A stretch of 64,000 nt of DNA, from positions 1,051,777 to 1,115,776 of the forward strand of contig NZ_CAOJCM010000002.1 in the NCBI RefSeq assembly GCF_948329825.1. The letters are read 5' to 3'. This stretch comes from Paenibacillus sp. JJ-100 (GTDB taxonomy: Bacteria > Bacillota > Bacilli > Paenibacillales > Paenibacillaceae). Positions 8,010 to 16,138 of this stretch are shown piece by piece. Under the pieces are notes generated by a model. The model saw only the letters and a list, made by a program, of their open reading frames with translations. It did no database searches and was not told the DNA's origin. Position 1 is the first letter of the stretch, and each line of letters begins with the position of its first letter. The position numbers and the translations under genes are program-made.

Positions 8010-8555
8010 TTATTCAATAGTAAATGTTGCTGCATGATCGGCGCTTGCCCCGTAGACTCCCTTTTCCACACAAGTAAATGTCCCACCGAGTGTGGCTCTA
8101 TAAAAACCTGGGGTGACCATTCCGATAGCGGCCTGATCCTGTATAAAGTTTTTAGGTGGAGTAACTCCATATTTAAAATTTTGAGTACTTATTGACTCCC
8201 ATTTAAAAATTTTACTATTCCATTTTTCAAACTTCACAGCAACATTGGAATAATTAATTTTATCACCCACCACACTGATACCCCAGTTACACACCGCACC
8301 TCCAACAGCATTAGTCTCACATTCAATTATTCCTAAACCTGTTCCAAAAGTTCCTATTTCACCATTTGAAGCAAATTGACTTTGTTTATTGGGGTTTATT
8401 ATTTCATCTTGTGGTGTGAAAGTTGTATTGCCTGGTTTAATTTCTTCAGTAGGCAAATCTTGTTGTTGCACTGCTTCAGCTGATATCCCTGAAGCAAACA
8501 AAATACTGAAGATCAACAAAAATGCTGATGCAAAAGATAGAATTTTTTTCATCAT
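8010..8555 (-). CDS. Secreted protein of unknown function
   Basis: ATG 8555 follows AAGGGAG. Residues 1-29 are a signal peptide (MMKK, long Leu/Ile/Phe core, cleavage near ISAEA). The mature part of about 150 residues contains Cys near positions 79, 89 and 162 and is rich in Gly, Asn and aromatic residues, suggesting a small extracellular beta domain. A 24-bp near-palindrome overlaps its 5' region and a terminator follows. It has its own promoter region outside the phage operons, so it is likely lysogenic-conversion cargo. No family was recognised. Confidence 0.7.
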   Translation of the reverse strand: MMKKILSFASAFLLIFSILFASGISAEAVQQQDLPTEEIKPGNTTFTPQDEIINPNKQSQFASNGEIGTFGTGLGIIECETNAVGGAVCNWGISVVGDKINYSNVAVKFEKWNSKIFKWESISTQNFKYGVTPPKNFIQDQAAIGMVTPGFYRATLGGTFTCVEKGVYGASADHAATFTIE

Positions 8556-8576
8556 GTTTCTCCCTTATTTTGATAA

Positions 8577-8600
8577 TTAAACAGCTGGCCAGCTATTTAA
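8577..8600. promoter_or_regulatory. Near-perfect 24-bp palindrome upstream of the secreted-protein gene
   Basis: TTAAAC-AGCTGGCCAGCT-ATTTAA, with a perfect 12-bp centre at 8583-8594 and one mismatched pair outside it. It lies 22 bp upstream of the ATG at 8555, where an operator or transcription start would be expected. Confidence 0.55.
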
Positions 8601-8733
8601 TAACAATATAACACTCAAGATGCTAGAAACATGTCGAATCGTAACTAGAAAAAAGATCTATTTTTACAATTATATACAGGTATATGTACCTATATTACAT
8701 ATTTACATATTCAATTCCATTTAACGTGCCTTA

Positions 8734-8775
8734 AAAAAGCTGTTTCAAAAATTCGCACATGTGAAACAGCTTTTT
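8734..8775. terminator. Bidirectional terminator
   Basis: AAAAAGCTGTTTCA (8734-8747) and TGAAACAGCTTTTT (8762-8775) are perfectly complementary. It follows the - strand gene ending at 8778. Confidence 0.9.
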
Positions 8776-8777
8776 AA

Positions 8778-9077
8778 TTAAATATGCCCTGTGTCAAAAT
8801 ACTTTTGCACATCTGAAATTTTGTTATCAACAAAGTACTTAGCTTGATCCTTTATAGTGTCAATAATAGTTAGAGCGTCAATCCCATATTCCTCTAAGTG
8901 AGAAATTGGTTCAAACGTACCCAATTGAATTAATTCGTCTTTTTCAATGTTTAGAGAGATATATACTATCAGTTTACCTTGATGTATGACTTCTGCTTTG
9001 ACTTCACTAGTCTCCAAATCTACTTTAATAAATTTAGTTTTCACATTAATCGGCTCAAATTTTGTAAAACCAGCCAT
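8778..9077 (-). CDS. Hypothetical small phage protein
   Basis: A 99-residue cytoplasmic-looking protein starting MAGFTKFEPINVK. ATG 9077 is chosen for GGGAGGAAACTATT just upstream; the frame extends further to 9146 but without a binding site and through a terminator. It has alternating hydrophobic strands (KLIVYISLNIEKD) and a helical C-terminus. It stands alone between two terminators after the lysis genes, which suggests separate expression, possibly in the lysogen. Function unknown. Confidence 0.65.
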   Translation of the reverse strand: MAGFTKFEPINVKTKFIKVDLETSEVKAEVIHQGKLIVYISLNIEKDELIQLGTFEPISHLEEYGIDALTIIDTIKDQAKYFVDNKISDVQKYFDTGHI

Positions 9078-9133
9078 AATAGTTTCCTCCCTTATTGTGG
9101 TCAATATTATCATAAGCATATCAACAAAAAAAA

Positions 9134-9160
9134 GCACTGCCAGCATTATGCCAACAGTGC
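9134..9160 (-). terminator. Terminator after the endolysin gene
   Basis: GCACTG (9134-9139) pairs with CAGTGC (9155-9160); on the - strand a TTTTTTTG run follows. It ends the long late transcript. Confidence 0.7.
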
Positions 9161-9203
9161 CCTTTTTACCGATGCCATCGGATTTGCAACTATATTATCA
9201 TAA

Positions 9204-10553
9204 TTATCCTTCTGCTTCAATCTTCTTCAGTCGCTCATCCATGTCAGCCACGTTTCCGTTAATCCCTGCGATCAGCTTCAGGATATTTTTCCTGAGCCTA
9301 TTCATCACGATCCCAGATTCCTCTCGTGTAATCATCGCTCCTGGACGTGTGCCATCATAGTATCCATTGGCCGTTACTTCTGCCCATGTCGCTTCTGCCC
9401 ATGGACTCACGACGTTAATATCCCTTTGTGACAATGGCTTGTCCTCCTTAACGGGCGTCTGCCCATAGTAGTTAATTAGATATTGCGTAGGTTCAACGAC
9501 TCCCGACTCCGTGGCTGTGTATCCGTACTGCGGGGTGCAGGCTTTGCGCACCTCATAATGCAAATGTGCCCCGCTGCTAATGCCTGTACTGCCTTGCTTG
9601 CCGATCAACTGACCACGTTTTACCTGTTGACCAACCTTAACGGCAGCCGCTGACAAGTGAGCATAGACGTGCAGATATCCCTTGTCATCTCGAATTGCAA
9701 CCGTGATTCCATAATTTCCGAAGCCGGATCCGGACACACCCATTTTAGCGTGCATAACCTCACCGGCAATAAACGCATAAATGGGTCCATCTGCAGGAGA
9801 TACAACCAGGTCGATGCCCCTGTGAAACTTATTAACGCCACTAACTGGATGCTTACGCATGCCGAATGGACTGGTAATGCGGTACCCGTTAAATGGATTA
9901 CTCACGTCTTGTTCCCTCCCATATCGTTTCTTGAGATCCGCCAACGATCCATTGAACTCATTCAGATCCACATTGCCCACGATGCCTGGCACCCTACCCG
10001 ATTCGCTGTATTGCCAAACGTCCCAGAACTTCCATGCTGGCTGATCGTCAGGCACACGGGTATCGCTATAACGCGCAATCCACAAGTCATATGAGCCAAG
10101 GGATGCATCGAAGTTTCCAGCAAACGAATTACCCGTGTAAATGATCGGTTTGATACCCGTCAGCCGTTCTAGCTCCAACAAAAACGTTCTGGCCACAACA
10201 TTAATCTGTGCTTTGCTGATCCCTGCAGGGTTGTTCTCATAATCCATTACCGGCGGTAGCTGCAGGGCTTTTGCTCCGCCAATTGCCTCGAGTGATTTGG
10301 CATAGTGAGCAGCTTCAGCTTTTGCTACATCGGCAGAGGTAGCTCGCAGGAAATGGTATGTACCCACCAGCAACCCAGCCAACAGCGCCCCTTTCACATT
10401 GGTCACAAAATTCGGATCAGTGTACGTCTGCCCCTCGGTTGCTTTGATGAACACAAATTCACGTTTATCCGCCTTAACCTGCTGCCAATCAATTTTGCCC
10501 TGGTACCTGGAGACATCGATCCCTTGAACGTTGCTATCCTTACGTGCTTGCAT
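9204..10553 (-). CDS. Two-domain endolysin: GH25 muramidase plus M23 metallo-endopeptidase
   Basis: Residues about 10-205 are a GH25 lysozyme: D13 in GIDVSRYQG, E40 in FIKATEG, and D104/E106 in PVMDYENN. Residues about 222-345 are an M23/LytM peptidase: H244 and D248 in FHRGIDL, H299, and the HLH motif at 330-332. The C-terminal 70 residues end in a coiled-coil-like helix. It cuts both the glycan and the peptide bonds of peptidoglycan to release progeny. ATG 10553 follows AAGGAGCGATACAC. It has no signal peptide, so it depends on the holin encoded just upstream. Two catalytic domains in one endolysin are less common than one plus a binding domain. Confidence 0.92.
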   Translation of the reverse strand: MQARKDSNVQGIDVSRYQGKIDWQQVKADKREFVFIKATEGQTYTDPNFVTNVKGALLAGLLVGTYHFLRATSADVAKAEAAHYAKSLEAIGGAKALQLPPVMDYENNPAGISKAQINVVARTFLLELERLTGIKPIIYTGNSFAGNFDASLGSYDLWIARYSDTRVPDDQPAWKFWDVWQYSESGRVPGIVGNVDLNEFNGSLADLKKRYGREQDVSNPFNGYRITSPFGMRKHPVSGVNKFHRGIDLVVSPADGPIYAFIAGEVMHAKMGVSGSGFGNYGITVAIRDDKGYLHVYAHLSAAAVKVGQQVKRGQLIGKQGSTGISSGAHLHYEVRKACTPQYGYTATESGVVEPTQYLINYYGQTPVKEDKPLSQRDINVVSPWAEATWAEVTANGYYDGTRPGAMITREESGIVMNRLRKNILKLIAGINGNVADMDERLKKIEAEG

Positions 10554-10565
10554 GTGTATCGCTCC

Positions 10566-11027
10566 TTAAACTGCAGGCTTTTTATTCGTTGGATCTTGAT
10601 CGTCTGGTAGGTTCGGATTAGGAGGAACCGAACTCTTAGACTCGAAAATCTTGACGGCATTACGTAATGCGTCCGGCATAGGGAGTCCCATACGTCCAGC
10701 GTTTTCAATGACGGATAATAGCTCGTTGGCAATATAGAAAAAGACTACCGCGTCTTGAATGTACCCAGTGTCACCCCATGCCAGATCAATATAATGGGCA
10801 ATAGTGACGATTAAGAAAATTGCAGCTTTTCTTGCAATCCCTTCAAAGCCAACACGACTACGCAGCTCATGCTTGATCCATGCGGCAGCCCATCCAGTCA
10901 ACCAATCCACTATCACCAAGATCAAAAGTAAATGTATTAACATGTTCCATCCTCCAAACAGGTACCCAGTGCCAGCCCCCACGGCTGCTGATACCATTTT
11001 AATGACATTAGCTAACCCCTCGTTCAT
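10566..11027 (-). CDS. Phage holin (holin-4 / toxin-secretion family)
   Basis: A 153-residue membrane protein with about three hydrophobic segments: residues 4-25, 29-50 (LIHLLLILVIVDWLTGWAAA) and 66-85. The word VDWLTGW and the arrangement match the phage_holin_4 family. A Pro/Asn/Asp-rich tail follows. It forms membrane lesions at the end of the lytic cycle and lets the endolysin, whose gene follows by 12 bp, reach the cell wall. Confidence 0.88.
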   Translation of the reverse strand: MNEGLANVIKMVSAAVGAGTGYLFGGWNMLIHLLLILVIVDWLTGWAAAWIKHELRSRVGFEGIARKAAIFLIVTIAHYIDLAWGDTGYIQDAVVFFYIANELLSVIENAGRMGLPMPDALRNAVKIFESKSSVPPNPNLPDDQDPTNKKPAV

Positions 11028-11061
11028 CCCGCTTCCTCATCTCTCTCATATAATAGGAAAA

Positions 11062-11111
11062 GCCCCCTGACCACTCCAGAGGGCGTAAAAATAGCGCACC
11101 CTTGGGTACGC
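11062..11111 (-). terminator. Two adjacent hairpins, likely tandem terminator or attenuator
   Basis: GCGCACCC/GGGTACGC (11094-11111), followed on the - strand by TATTTTT, and GCCCCCTG/CAGAGGGC (11062-11084), followed by TTTT. They lie between the tail-fibre region and the holin gene, so lysis genes are reached only by readthrough or by a promoter nearby. Confidence 0.65.
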
Positions 11112-11114
11112 TTG

Positions 11115-11246
11115 TTATTCAACGATCAGGAATTCCAGACCGCTCTCGATCAGAATTTCTTTAACACCTTCCTGCAATGATGCAGGCACTGCTTTGAATT
11201 CTGTTTTGTTCAGTATCACGCGTTGAGCAAAGAACATTGCCATCAT
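11115..11246 (-). CDS. 43-residue phage protein between fibre and lysis genes
   Basis: ATG 11246 (or the adjacent ATG 11243) follows GGGAGGTGACGAAAGC. The peptide begins MMAMFFAQRVILNKTEFK and ends ILIESGLEFLIVE. Short proteins like this, with an FFAQRV start, are recurrent after the fibre region of Bacillales prophages. The frame is open further upstream to an ATG overlapping the previous stop (11294-11297), so a longer form of 60 residues is possible. Function unknown. Confidence 0.6.
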   Translation of the reverse strand: MMAMFFAQRVILNKTEFKAVPASLQEGVKEILIESGLEFLIVE

Positions 11247-11293
11247 GCTTTCGTCACCTCCCTTCAGGAGCAGCCAAGTTATGAATCGCCGGA

Positions 11294-11581
11294 TCATTTG
11301 TAAAGCTGAGTCGCCATTTCAGCGATGACATCCTCTACAAAATCTGCACGTTCAGACAATGCACTGCTTTGAGCTTTCAGGAGTGTGCTTTCTTGCTTCA
11401 GAGATTCAAACTCTTCTTGTGGCACCGATACGTATATAGCCGGCTCTCGTAAGGGTTCTTCAGCAAAGATCAAAAAATTGCCTTCCGATATATTTTCTTC
11501 ACGAATTAGATGCATAGACTTGTACTCTTTAATTAATTCATCTCTTTCGGCATCTGATTCGTATTGATAACGCCATTCCAT
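11294..11581 (-). CDS. Hypothetical tail-region protein
   Basis: A 95-residue acidic protein downstream of the fibre gene, with a coiled-coil-like C-terminal half (FESLKQESTLLKAQSSALSE). ATG 11581 is 13 bp after the fibre stop. Position suggests a fibre-assembly or tail-tip accessory protein of the XkdW kind, but no family word is clear. Confidence 0.6.
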   Translation of the reverse strand: MEWRYQYESDAERDELIKEYKSMHLIREENISEGNFLIFAEEPLREPAIYVSVPQEEFESLKQESTLLKAQSSALSERADFVEDVIAEMATQLYK

Positions 11582-11593
11582 TGAAATCCCCCC

Positions 11594-13579
11594 CTAGTAT
11601 ACTGTCATCCCAAATGCGATTTTAAAAGCTAGACCAGTTGCATAAACATTATTTTGACTGGTTGTTGACCTCATATAAAGCTGTAACACGTCACCTGTTT
11701 TTAGTGTTATATCGTCAGAAAACGCTCGTGTTCCGTTGTCGGGAATATGCCTTTCTACACCTACGGGGACATCATTTACATATAACCTGGCATATCCACC
11801 CGCGCCTGCGATGCTGTAATCTACAGCAATAGTGTAGTCGATTCTGTATGTCCCTCCAATGTTAGGTGTATAACTTTTTACTTTTCTCCAAGTTGTACTG
11901 CTCGTACCACCTATCGAATTAGGGTCTCTGTACAATAGGTAGTCGCCAGGTTTAATACTTGATACAGTTTGTACCTTTTGGGCAAGCACCGCCCACGTAT
12001 CAGATGTGGATGCACTTCCTCCGTTGGCGTTAATGGCATCCACCAGTAACTGCTTTGCACTAACGCCAGATTGCTTTAAATCTTTCAATTGTTGCCCAAT
12101 CATTGCCATTTCTCCGGTATAAGCAAACGGCACATCTTTTTCGCCATTATTAGCGGCATTGAGTTGTATCCGGCTAAACGCCATAACTTCTACAGGAGGC
12201 GCATTTGTAACAACAAGCCTCAAAAAGAATCTTGTTGTCCCAGTAGGTATGGTAAATAATATCCTCTTGCGATGCCACCAGCTTTGGGTATTTGCAGATA
12301 AGTTGAACAACGTATTACCTGAGTCGTAATCCTTGACTTCGATTAACACGCCAGTATCAGTATAGCTTCCAGAGGTATGAAAAAGAGATTGTAAATGATA
12401 CTTTGCCCCCGGAGTTGTTTGAATTACATTGCTGTCCAATACTGCATATTGATTTCTTGCAACGTTCTGAGCAAAGAAAAATGAAGTTACATCTCCATTA
12501 ACAGAAGTTGCAAAAGGTACGCCGCCGTTGTTAGTCCATCCATCCAGTCCTAATAATCCAGAGGAATTTGAAATCAGGTTTGATGTGGGGTTTTCAAAAG
12601 GGAAAATGATATCATCTGTGCTTAAGACTCTATGAAATACAGGGTTGAACACTCCATTAGACACTGTGGGAATTTGCCCGGTGTCGAATACATATATCTT
12701 ATTTTTTTCGTTGTTAGTAAACGTCATATAAATTCCACGTGCGCCCATATTTGAGTGAGAGTTTTCGAAACGCATCGTCCCGTCTGTAGGGTGCAGGAAA
12801 CAGTTGTTACCGTAAAGCACAGAACCGTTCGAATTGGATGAAAAGGTTCCCCAATTCCCAATAATCATCCTACCTGTCATGTTGACGCCACCTGTACGTG
12901 GAACGCTTGCGTCCATTGCCGCTTTTCTTGCGTCATTGACCGCCTTTGGTGTAGCTGCTTCTGTTTCTGATAGAGATGTTGTTGCATTATTTAGTTTAGT
13001 AATGCCAGTTGTAGTTAGGGATGCATTTGGAATCTGAACATTGTCCAAACGTTTCAGAATCTCTTCCAGACTTACATTAACCCGCTGATCTGTAGTGGAG
13101 ATAACTCCGCTCGTATCCGTAGCAACATAAAGAAGCGGCAAGCCAGCTTTGGCCGTTGCTTGTGATGTTGTCTTTTTCACCACGCCATCAATGTCCACAT
13201 ACAAGTACTGTCCCTGGGTTGGATTCAGTTGCATTTCACCTGCAGGTACCTGGTATCGACGACCGCCTACATAGGCAATCCCTGCTGTCCATGTGACTTC
13301 AAGCCCTTGAGCGGTACACAGTAGCCCCATAATACCATCAACAGGTACAACAAAATTACCGCCCAGCTCCTTTGCTAATTGCTCAATCAGTGTATGAGCT
13401 GCTTCGATACCACTTTCCATATTGTTAAGGCGGGTTGATGTGATCCGGGTGCCTACTTGGACTAACTCAAAAAGAGGACGGCCAGTCTGCGGATCAGTCT
13501 TTTGCTTGCCTGTACCAGAGTCCATGATCGGCCTAGTTAGATCAGGGATCTCATCTTTCCATTCTTGCTTGTTATACAC
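11594..13579 (-). CDS. Phage tail fibre / receptor-binding protein
   Basis: 661 residues. The N-terminal 190 residues are a baseplate-proximal part (GTRITSTRLNNMESGIEAAH, then TAGIAYVGGRRYQVPAGE). Near residues 196-225 is a tail-fibre repeat word (SLTTTGITKLNNATTS, ATPKAVNDAR), which forms the shaft in many phages. A carbohydrate-binding-like beta region (about 345-475) and a C-terminal beta domain follow and probably bind the host surface. It overlaps the upstream gene by 8 bp. Confidence 0.85.
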   Translation of the reverse strand: MYNKQEWKDEIPDLTRPIMDSGTGKQKTDPQTGRPLFELVQVGTRITSTRLNNMESGIEAAHTLIEQLAKELGGNFVVPVDGIMGLLCTAQGLEVTWTAGIAYVGGRRYQVPAGEMQLNPTQGQYLYVDIDGVVKKTTSQATAKAGLPLLYVATDTSGVISTTDQRVNVSLEEILKRLDNVQIPNASLTTTGITKLNNATTSLSETEAATPKAVNDARKAAMDASVPRTGGVNMTGRMIIGNWGTFSSNSNGSVLYGNNCFLHPTDGTMRFENSHSNMGARGIYMTFTNNEKNKIYVFDTGQIPTVSNGVFNPVFHRVLSTDDIIFPFENPTSNLISNSSGLLGLDGWTNNGGVPFATSVNGDVTSFFFAQNVARNQYAVLDSNVIQTTPGAKYHLQSLFHTSGSYTDTGVLIEVKDYDSGNTLFNLSANTQSWWHRKRILFTIPTGTTRFFLRLVVTNAPPVEVMAFSRIQLNAANNGEKDVPFAYTGEMAMIGQQLKDLKQSGVSAKQLLVDAINANGGSASTSDTWAVLAQKVQTVSSIKPGDYLLYRDPNSIGGTSSTTWRKVKSYTPNIGGTYRIDYTIAVDYSIAGAGGYARLYVNDVPVGVERHIPDNGTRAFSDDITLKTGDVLQLYMRSTTSQNNVYATGLAFKIAFGMTVY

Positions 13580-13895
13580 TTGTCTTCACCTCCAGTTTGA
13601 TATTAAATTCAAAACCAATGAGAAAACCGAGATTATTCTTAACCACATTATGGGCCTGATGGGCTAGTGTTCGCCCTTGGTCGTCCATGAGAGATGCTCC
13701 AAGGATCTGTTTTCCTATTAGTTCAGTGTCAGCGAGAAACACATATTTGCGGATACTTCTTCCGGAAATAACTGTGTTGTGAATGGGATAACGGACGAGT
13801 TCACCGCCAACATTGACCAACGCATGGTCGAAGTATGAATCTACGCTGTTGACTACATTATCAAGTAACAATGGTTGAATAACTTCAGCAGCCAT
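13572..13895 (-). CDS. Hypothetical baseplate/fibre-connecting protein
   Basis: A 107-residue protein placed between the DUF2313-type tail protein and the fibre gene. It overlaps the first by one base and the second by 8 bp, so translation is coupled. It is beta-rich (LVRYPIHNTVISGRSI, LGFLIGFEFNIKLEVKT). Position corresponds to small baseplate or fibre-anchoring proteins in PBSX-like phages; no family name is certain. Confidence 0.6.
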   Translation of the reverse strand: MAAEVIQPLLLDNVVNSVDSYFDHALVNVGGELVRYPIHNTVISGRSIRKYVFLADTELIGKQILGASLMDDQGRTLAHQAHNVVKNNLGFLIGFEFNIKLEVKTSV

Positions 13896-14548
13896 TACGC
13901 TGTCCCTCCTTGCATGGGTATTTCAAATCCTGTGATTGGACTATCGAGACGTGTGGCCGAAGTTACTGATCCCACTGTGATTGTCCTTTGTGCCAAAGTT
14001 CCGCTTGTCCCAAGTTCAACAGGCATTTCCAGACCACAAATTGGATAATCAACACTGTGTCCGTAGGCTTTAGCCCCTAATGTAATAGTTGATTCAGGGG
14101 CCTGGAGAACTGGAACAGCACGATTGATATGAACAGGGCGAATGTATTCGAAATCGCCAAATAGCCCCGCCATGTTAATTGGGAAGCTGCTGTCATATTC
14201 AAAGTGGATCTCTTTGGCCAAAAACTCTTCTTTCACCTGCAGGAGTTTTCCATATTGTGAACCGAGCTGCCGAAGGATCGGCAGCTTGAATGGCTTCTTG
14301 GCCAAACGCTTCCTGCGAATCGCTTCTCGGCGTTGGGTAATCGTTCCGATCTGATCCTCCCGGAAATAAATCCATTCCCATAGGCCCAGTCCCCAGGTCG
14401 CCCGCTGCAGCAAGAACTGATCTACGAGCTCATTCATCTTCTTTCCGCGAAGATCGATCTCTTCCTCCATCACGCCAAAGTGCCAGCCTGCTACCTCATT
14501 TTCGTACCAGTATGGCGGTAATACTTCACGGTACCGAATTGGAATCAT
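13895..14548 (-). CDS. XkdU-like (DUF2313/YmfQ) tail protein
   Basis: The N-terminal half has the family pattern: LPPYWYENEV, then a helical segment, then ATWGLGLWEW and the arginine-rich TQRREAIRRKRLAK. These proteins sit at the baseplate next to the gpJ-like component. The C-terminal part adds a beta repeat (TITLGAKAYGHSVDYPICGLEMP and TITVGSVTSATRLDSPITGFEIP, both ending in a G-[LF]-E-[MI]-P word), which may be a fused fibre-attachment domain. It overlaps its upstream neighbour by 4 bp (ATGA). Confidence 0.8.
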   Translation of the reverse strand: MIPIRYREVLPPYWYENEVAGWHFGVMEEEIDLRGKKMNELVDQFLLQRATWGLGLWEWIYFREDQIGTITQRREAIRRKRLAKKPFKLPILRQLGSQYGKLLQVKEEFLAKEIHFEYDSSFPINMAGLFGDFEYIRPVHINRAVPVLQAPESTITLGAKAYGHSVDYPICGLEMPVELGTSGTLAQRTITVGSVTSATRLDSPITGFEIPMQGGTA

Positions 14549-15369
14549 GAAAGGATCACCTCAACCTGCAGGAGCGAAACAGGCGGGATGTCTACGTCTT
14601 GAACATCATCATTCAAGGTGAAACCACTATAATTCTCCACGCCTGGCACAAGCAAGAGAGCGGCAATGTAGTTATATAGCAATTTACTCCGACCGTTGGC
14701 GTACGCTATCACACGCTGACGGATCGTTTCACCTAGCTGCTGCAGGTCTTCCGATGTCTGCAGGGTCGCTTTCACCGTGACAAGGAAAATCGGGGCTGGA
14801 TGCACTGCCAAGTCGTGGCCTGCAATGCGGTAATCCTCCCACATTAATTCTTTAACTGTCTCCGCAAACTGAGACGTAATCGGCTGGCCATCCATATCAG
14901 TAAGGTACAAATCAATAGAATTATCATGACGTTCCTTTTCAACTGCAACGGCCCCGCCTACGCCCTGAATCTCTTTGGCCCATAGTTCATAGTCCTTACG
15001 GCGGCCGTTCCCTTCCTCAACAAAAGCGCGATCCAGGATGCGCAAACGGTAATCATCGTTGGACTCACCATCTTTACGAACCATACCATCTGCCCAACCA
15101 TGCGCGTCTAGAAATTCATCATCTGCCCAGATCGGCGTAGCCTGCAGTACACCATAGCCCCACAATTCTTGCTGCTCAGCAATTTCCTGAGCGATTGGAT
15201 ACCACATGTCGTAAAAGAATTCACCTTCCCCCATAGGTGGGGGTGGATCTCCACGTTCATTCGCTAATGCTATAGCACGATTGACCCATCGTTGATAGAT
15301 CATTTCAGGTGTTTCCTCCAAAACTGGTATTGCTGGAAACTTAGGCAGATCGTTAATCGTCAAACTCAC
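14545..15369 (-). CDS. xkdT: Baseplate J-like protein, XkdT family
   Basis: 274 residues with the gpJ/XkdT layout: an N-terminal helical part (FFYDMWYPIAQEIAEQQELWGYGVLQ), the word ADDEFLDAHGWADGM, then a beta domain with GVGGAVAVEKERHDNSIDLY, ending in short strands. It forms the wedge ring of the contractile-tail baseplate. It is slightly shorter than many XkdT proteins. Start and stop overlap both neighbours by 4 bp. Confidence 0.88.
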   Translation of the reverse strand: MSLTINDLPKFPAIPVLEETPEMIYQRWVNRAIALANERGDPPPPMGEGEFFYDMWYPIAQEIAEQQELWGYGVLQATPIWADDEFLDAHGWADGMVRKDGESNDDYRLRILDRAFVEEGNGRRKDYELWAKEIQGVGGAVAVEKERHDNSIDLYLTDMDGQPITSQFAETVKELMWEDYRIAGHDLAVHPAPIFLVTVKATLQTSEDLQQLGETIRQRVIAYANGRSKLLYNYIAALLLVPGVENYSGFTLNDDVQDVDIPPVSLLQVEVILS

Positions 15370-15809
15370 GCATCAATCACCTCACTCAATTCAGTGCTTC
15401 CCACCAAACCTGTAATCTGGATAGTCAGATCCATGCCACGATCAACACGCGTCATTGATATCACTTCCGCTTGCTCGATCTCCGGATGAGCTGCTAGAGC
15501 TTCTTCAATGTCGCGGATGATTTCCGTGTCTTCCCATCCCGGCCACTCTGATCTTTCAACGCCCATATCCTCACCATATACAACATATTGAAAGCGTTCA
15601 GTGCAGAGGATCTTCATAGCCGTCTCAACCAAGAATTCTTCATAACTTTTCGTTCGAACAGGACGCCCATACTCATCCAGAACAGCCCTGCGATTACGGT
15701 AATCCATTTTGTAGGTCCACTTGGTCTCGGATGGGATACTGTCCACCAGATCCGTGACGTCTACCTCTTCGAGATCCATTTCAGGGAACATTGATTCTTC
15801 CTCATCCAC
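15366..15809 (-). CDS. xkdS: XkdS-like (DUF2634) baseplate protein
   Basis: The signature is TYKMDYRNRRAVLDEYGR, then EEFLVETAMKILCTERFQY, then GEDMGVERSEWPGWEDTEI, typical of DUF2634, the gp25-like wedge component of PBSX-type baseplates. GTG 15809 follows GGAGCGATAACC. It ends with a 4-bp overlap on the gpJ-like gene. Confidence 0.88.
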   Translation of the reverse strand: MDEEESMFPEMDLEEVDVTDLVDSIPSETKWTYKMDYRNRRAVLDEYGRPVRTKSYEEFLVETAMKILCTERFQYVVYGEDMGVERSEWPGWEDTEIIRDIEEALAAHPEIEQAEVISMTRVDRGMDLTIQITGLVGSTELSEVIDA

Positions 15810-15814
15810 TTAGG

Positions 15815-16138
15815 TTATCGCTCCTTCCCTAAAACGTAATAGCGTTGACCAGTCATGCGGGAAACAAGCAGCCTATCACCGACCTCCAACGGACTAGGGA
15901 TAAGCAGCTTCCCTTTCAGAGTTGTTGGAGCTGGCTCTATCACATCAAACGTGACTTCAATTTCACGTTCCTGTAGATAATCTGCGAAGACCAGGCTTCC
16001 TGATTCATAAGGGTGCGGATCTCCATCAACTTTAATTTTCGCATTCGGCCAGCTCAGGAGAGTTGCACGTTCTGTATCCCTCGCATCGATGTGGCCCGTT
16101 AGCTTCTCTTTCAATAACTGCATTGCATCACCCATCAT
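15815..16138 (-). CDS. xkdR: XkdR-like (DUF2577) tail protein
   Basis: A 107-residue protein. ATG 16138 (followed at once by a second ATG) is chosen because GGAGGGAAGCATA lies upstream; it overlaps the TAA of the upstream gene. The core is LLSWPNAKIKVDGDPHPYES, then LLIPSPLEVGDRLLVSRMTGQRYYVL, matching DUF2577. The protein is thought to be an OB-fold spike or hub accessory of the baseplate. Confidence 0.82.
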   Translation of the reverse strand: MMGDAMQLLKEKLTGHIDARDTERATLLSWPNAKIKVDGDPHPYESGSLVFADYLQEREIEVTFDVIEPAPTTLKGKLLIPSPLEVGDRLLVSRMTGQRYYVLGKER

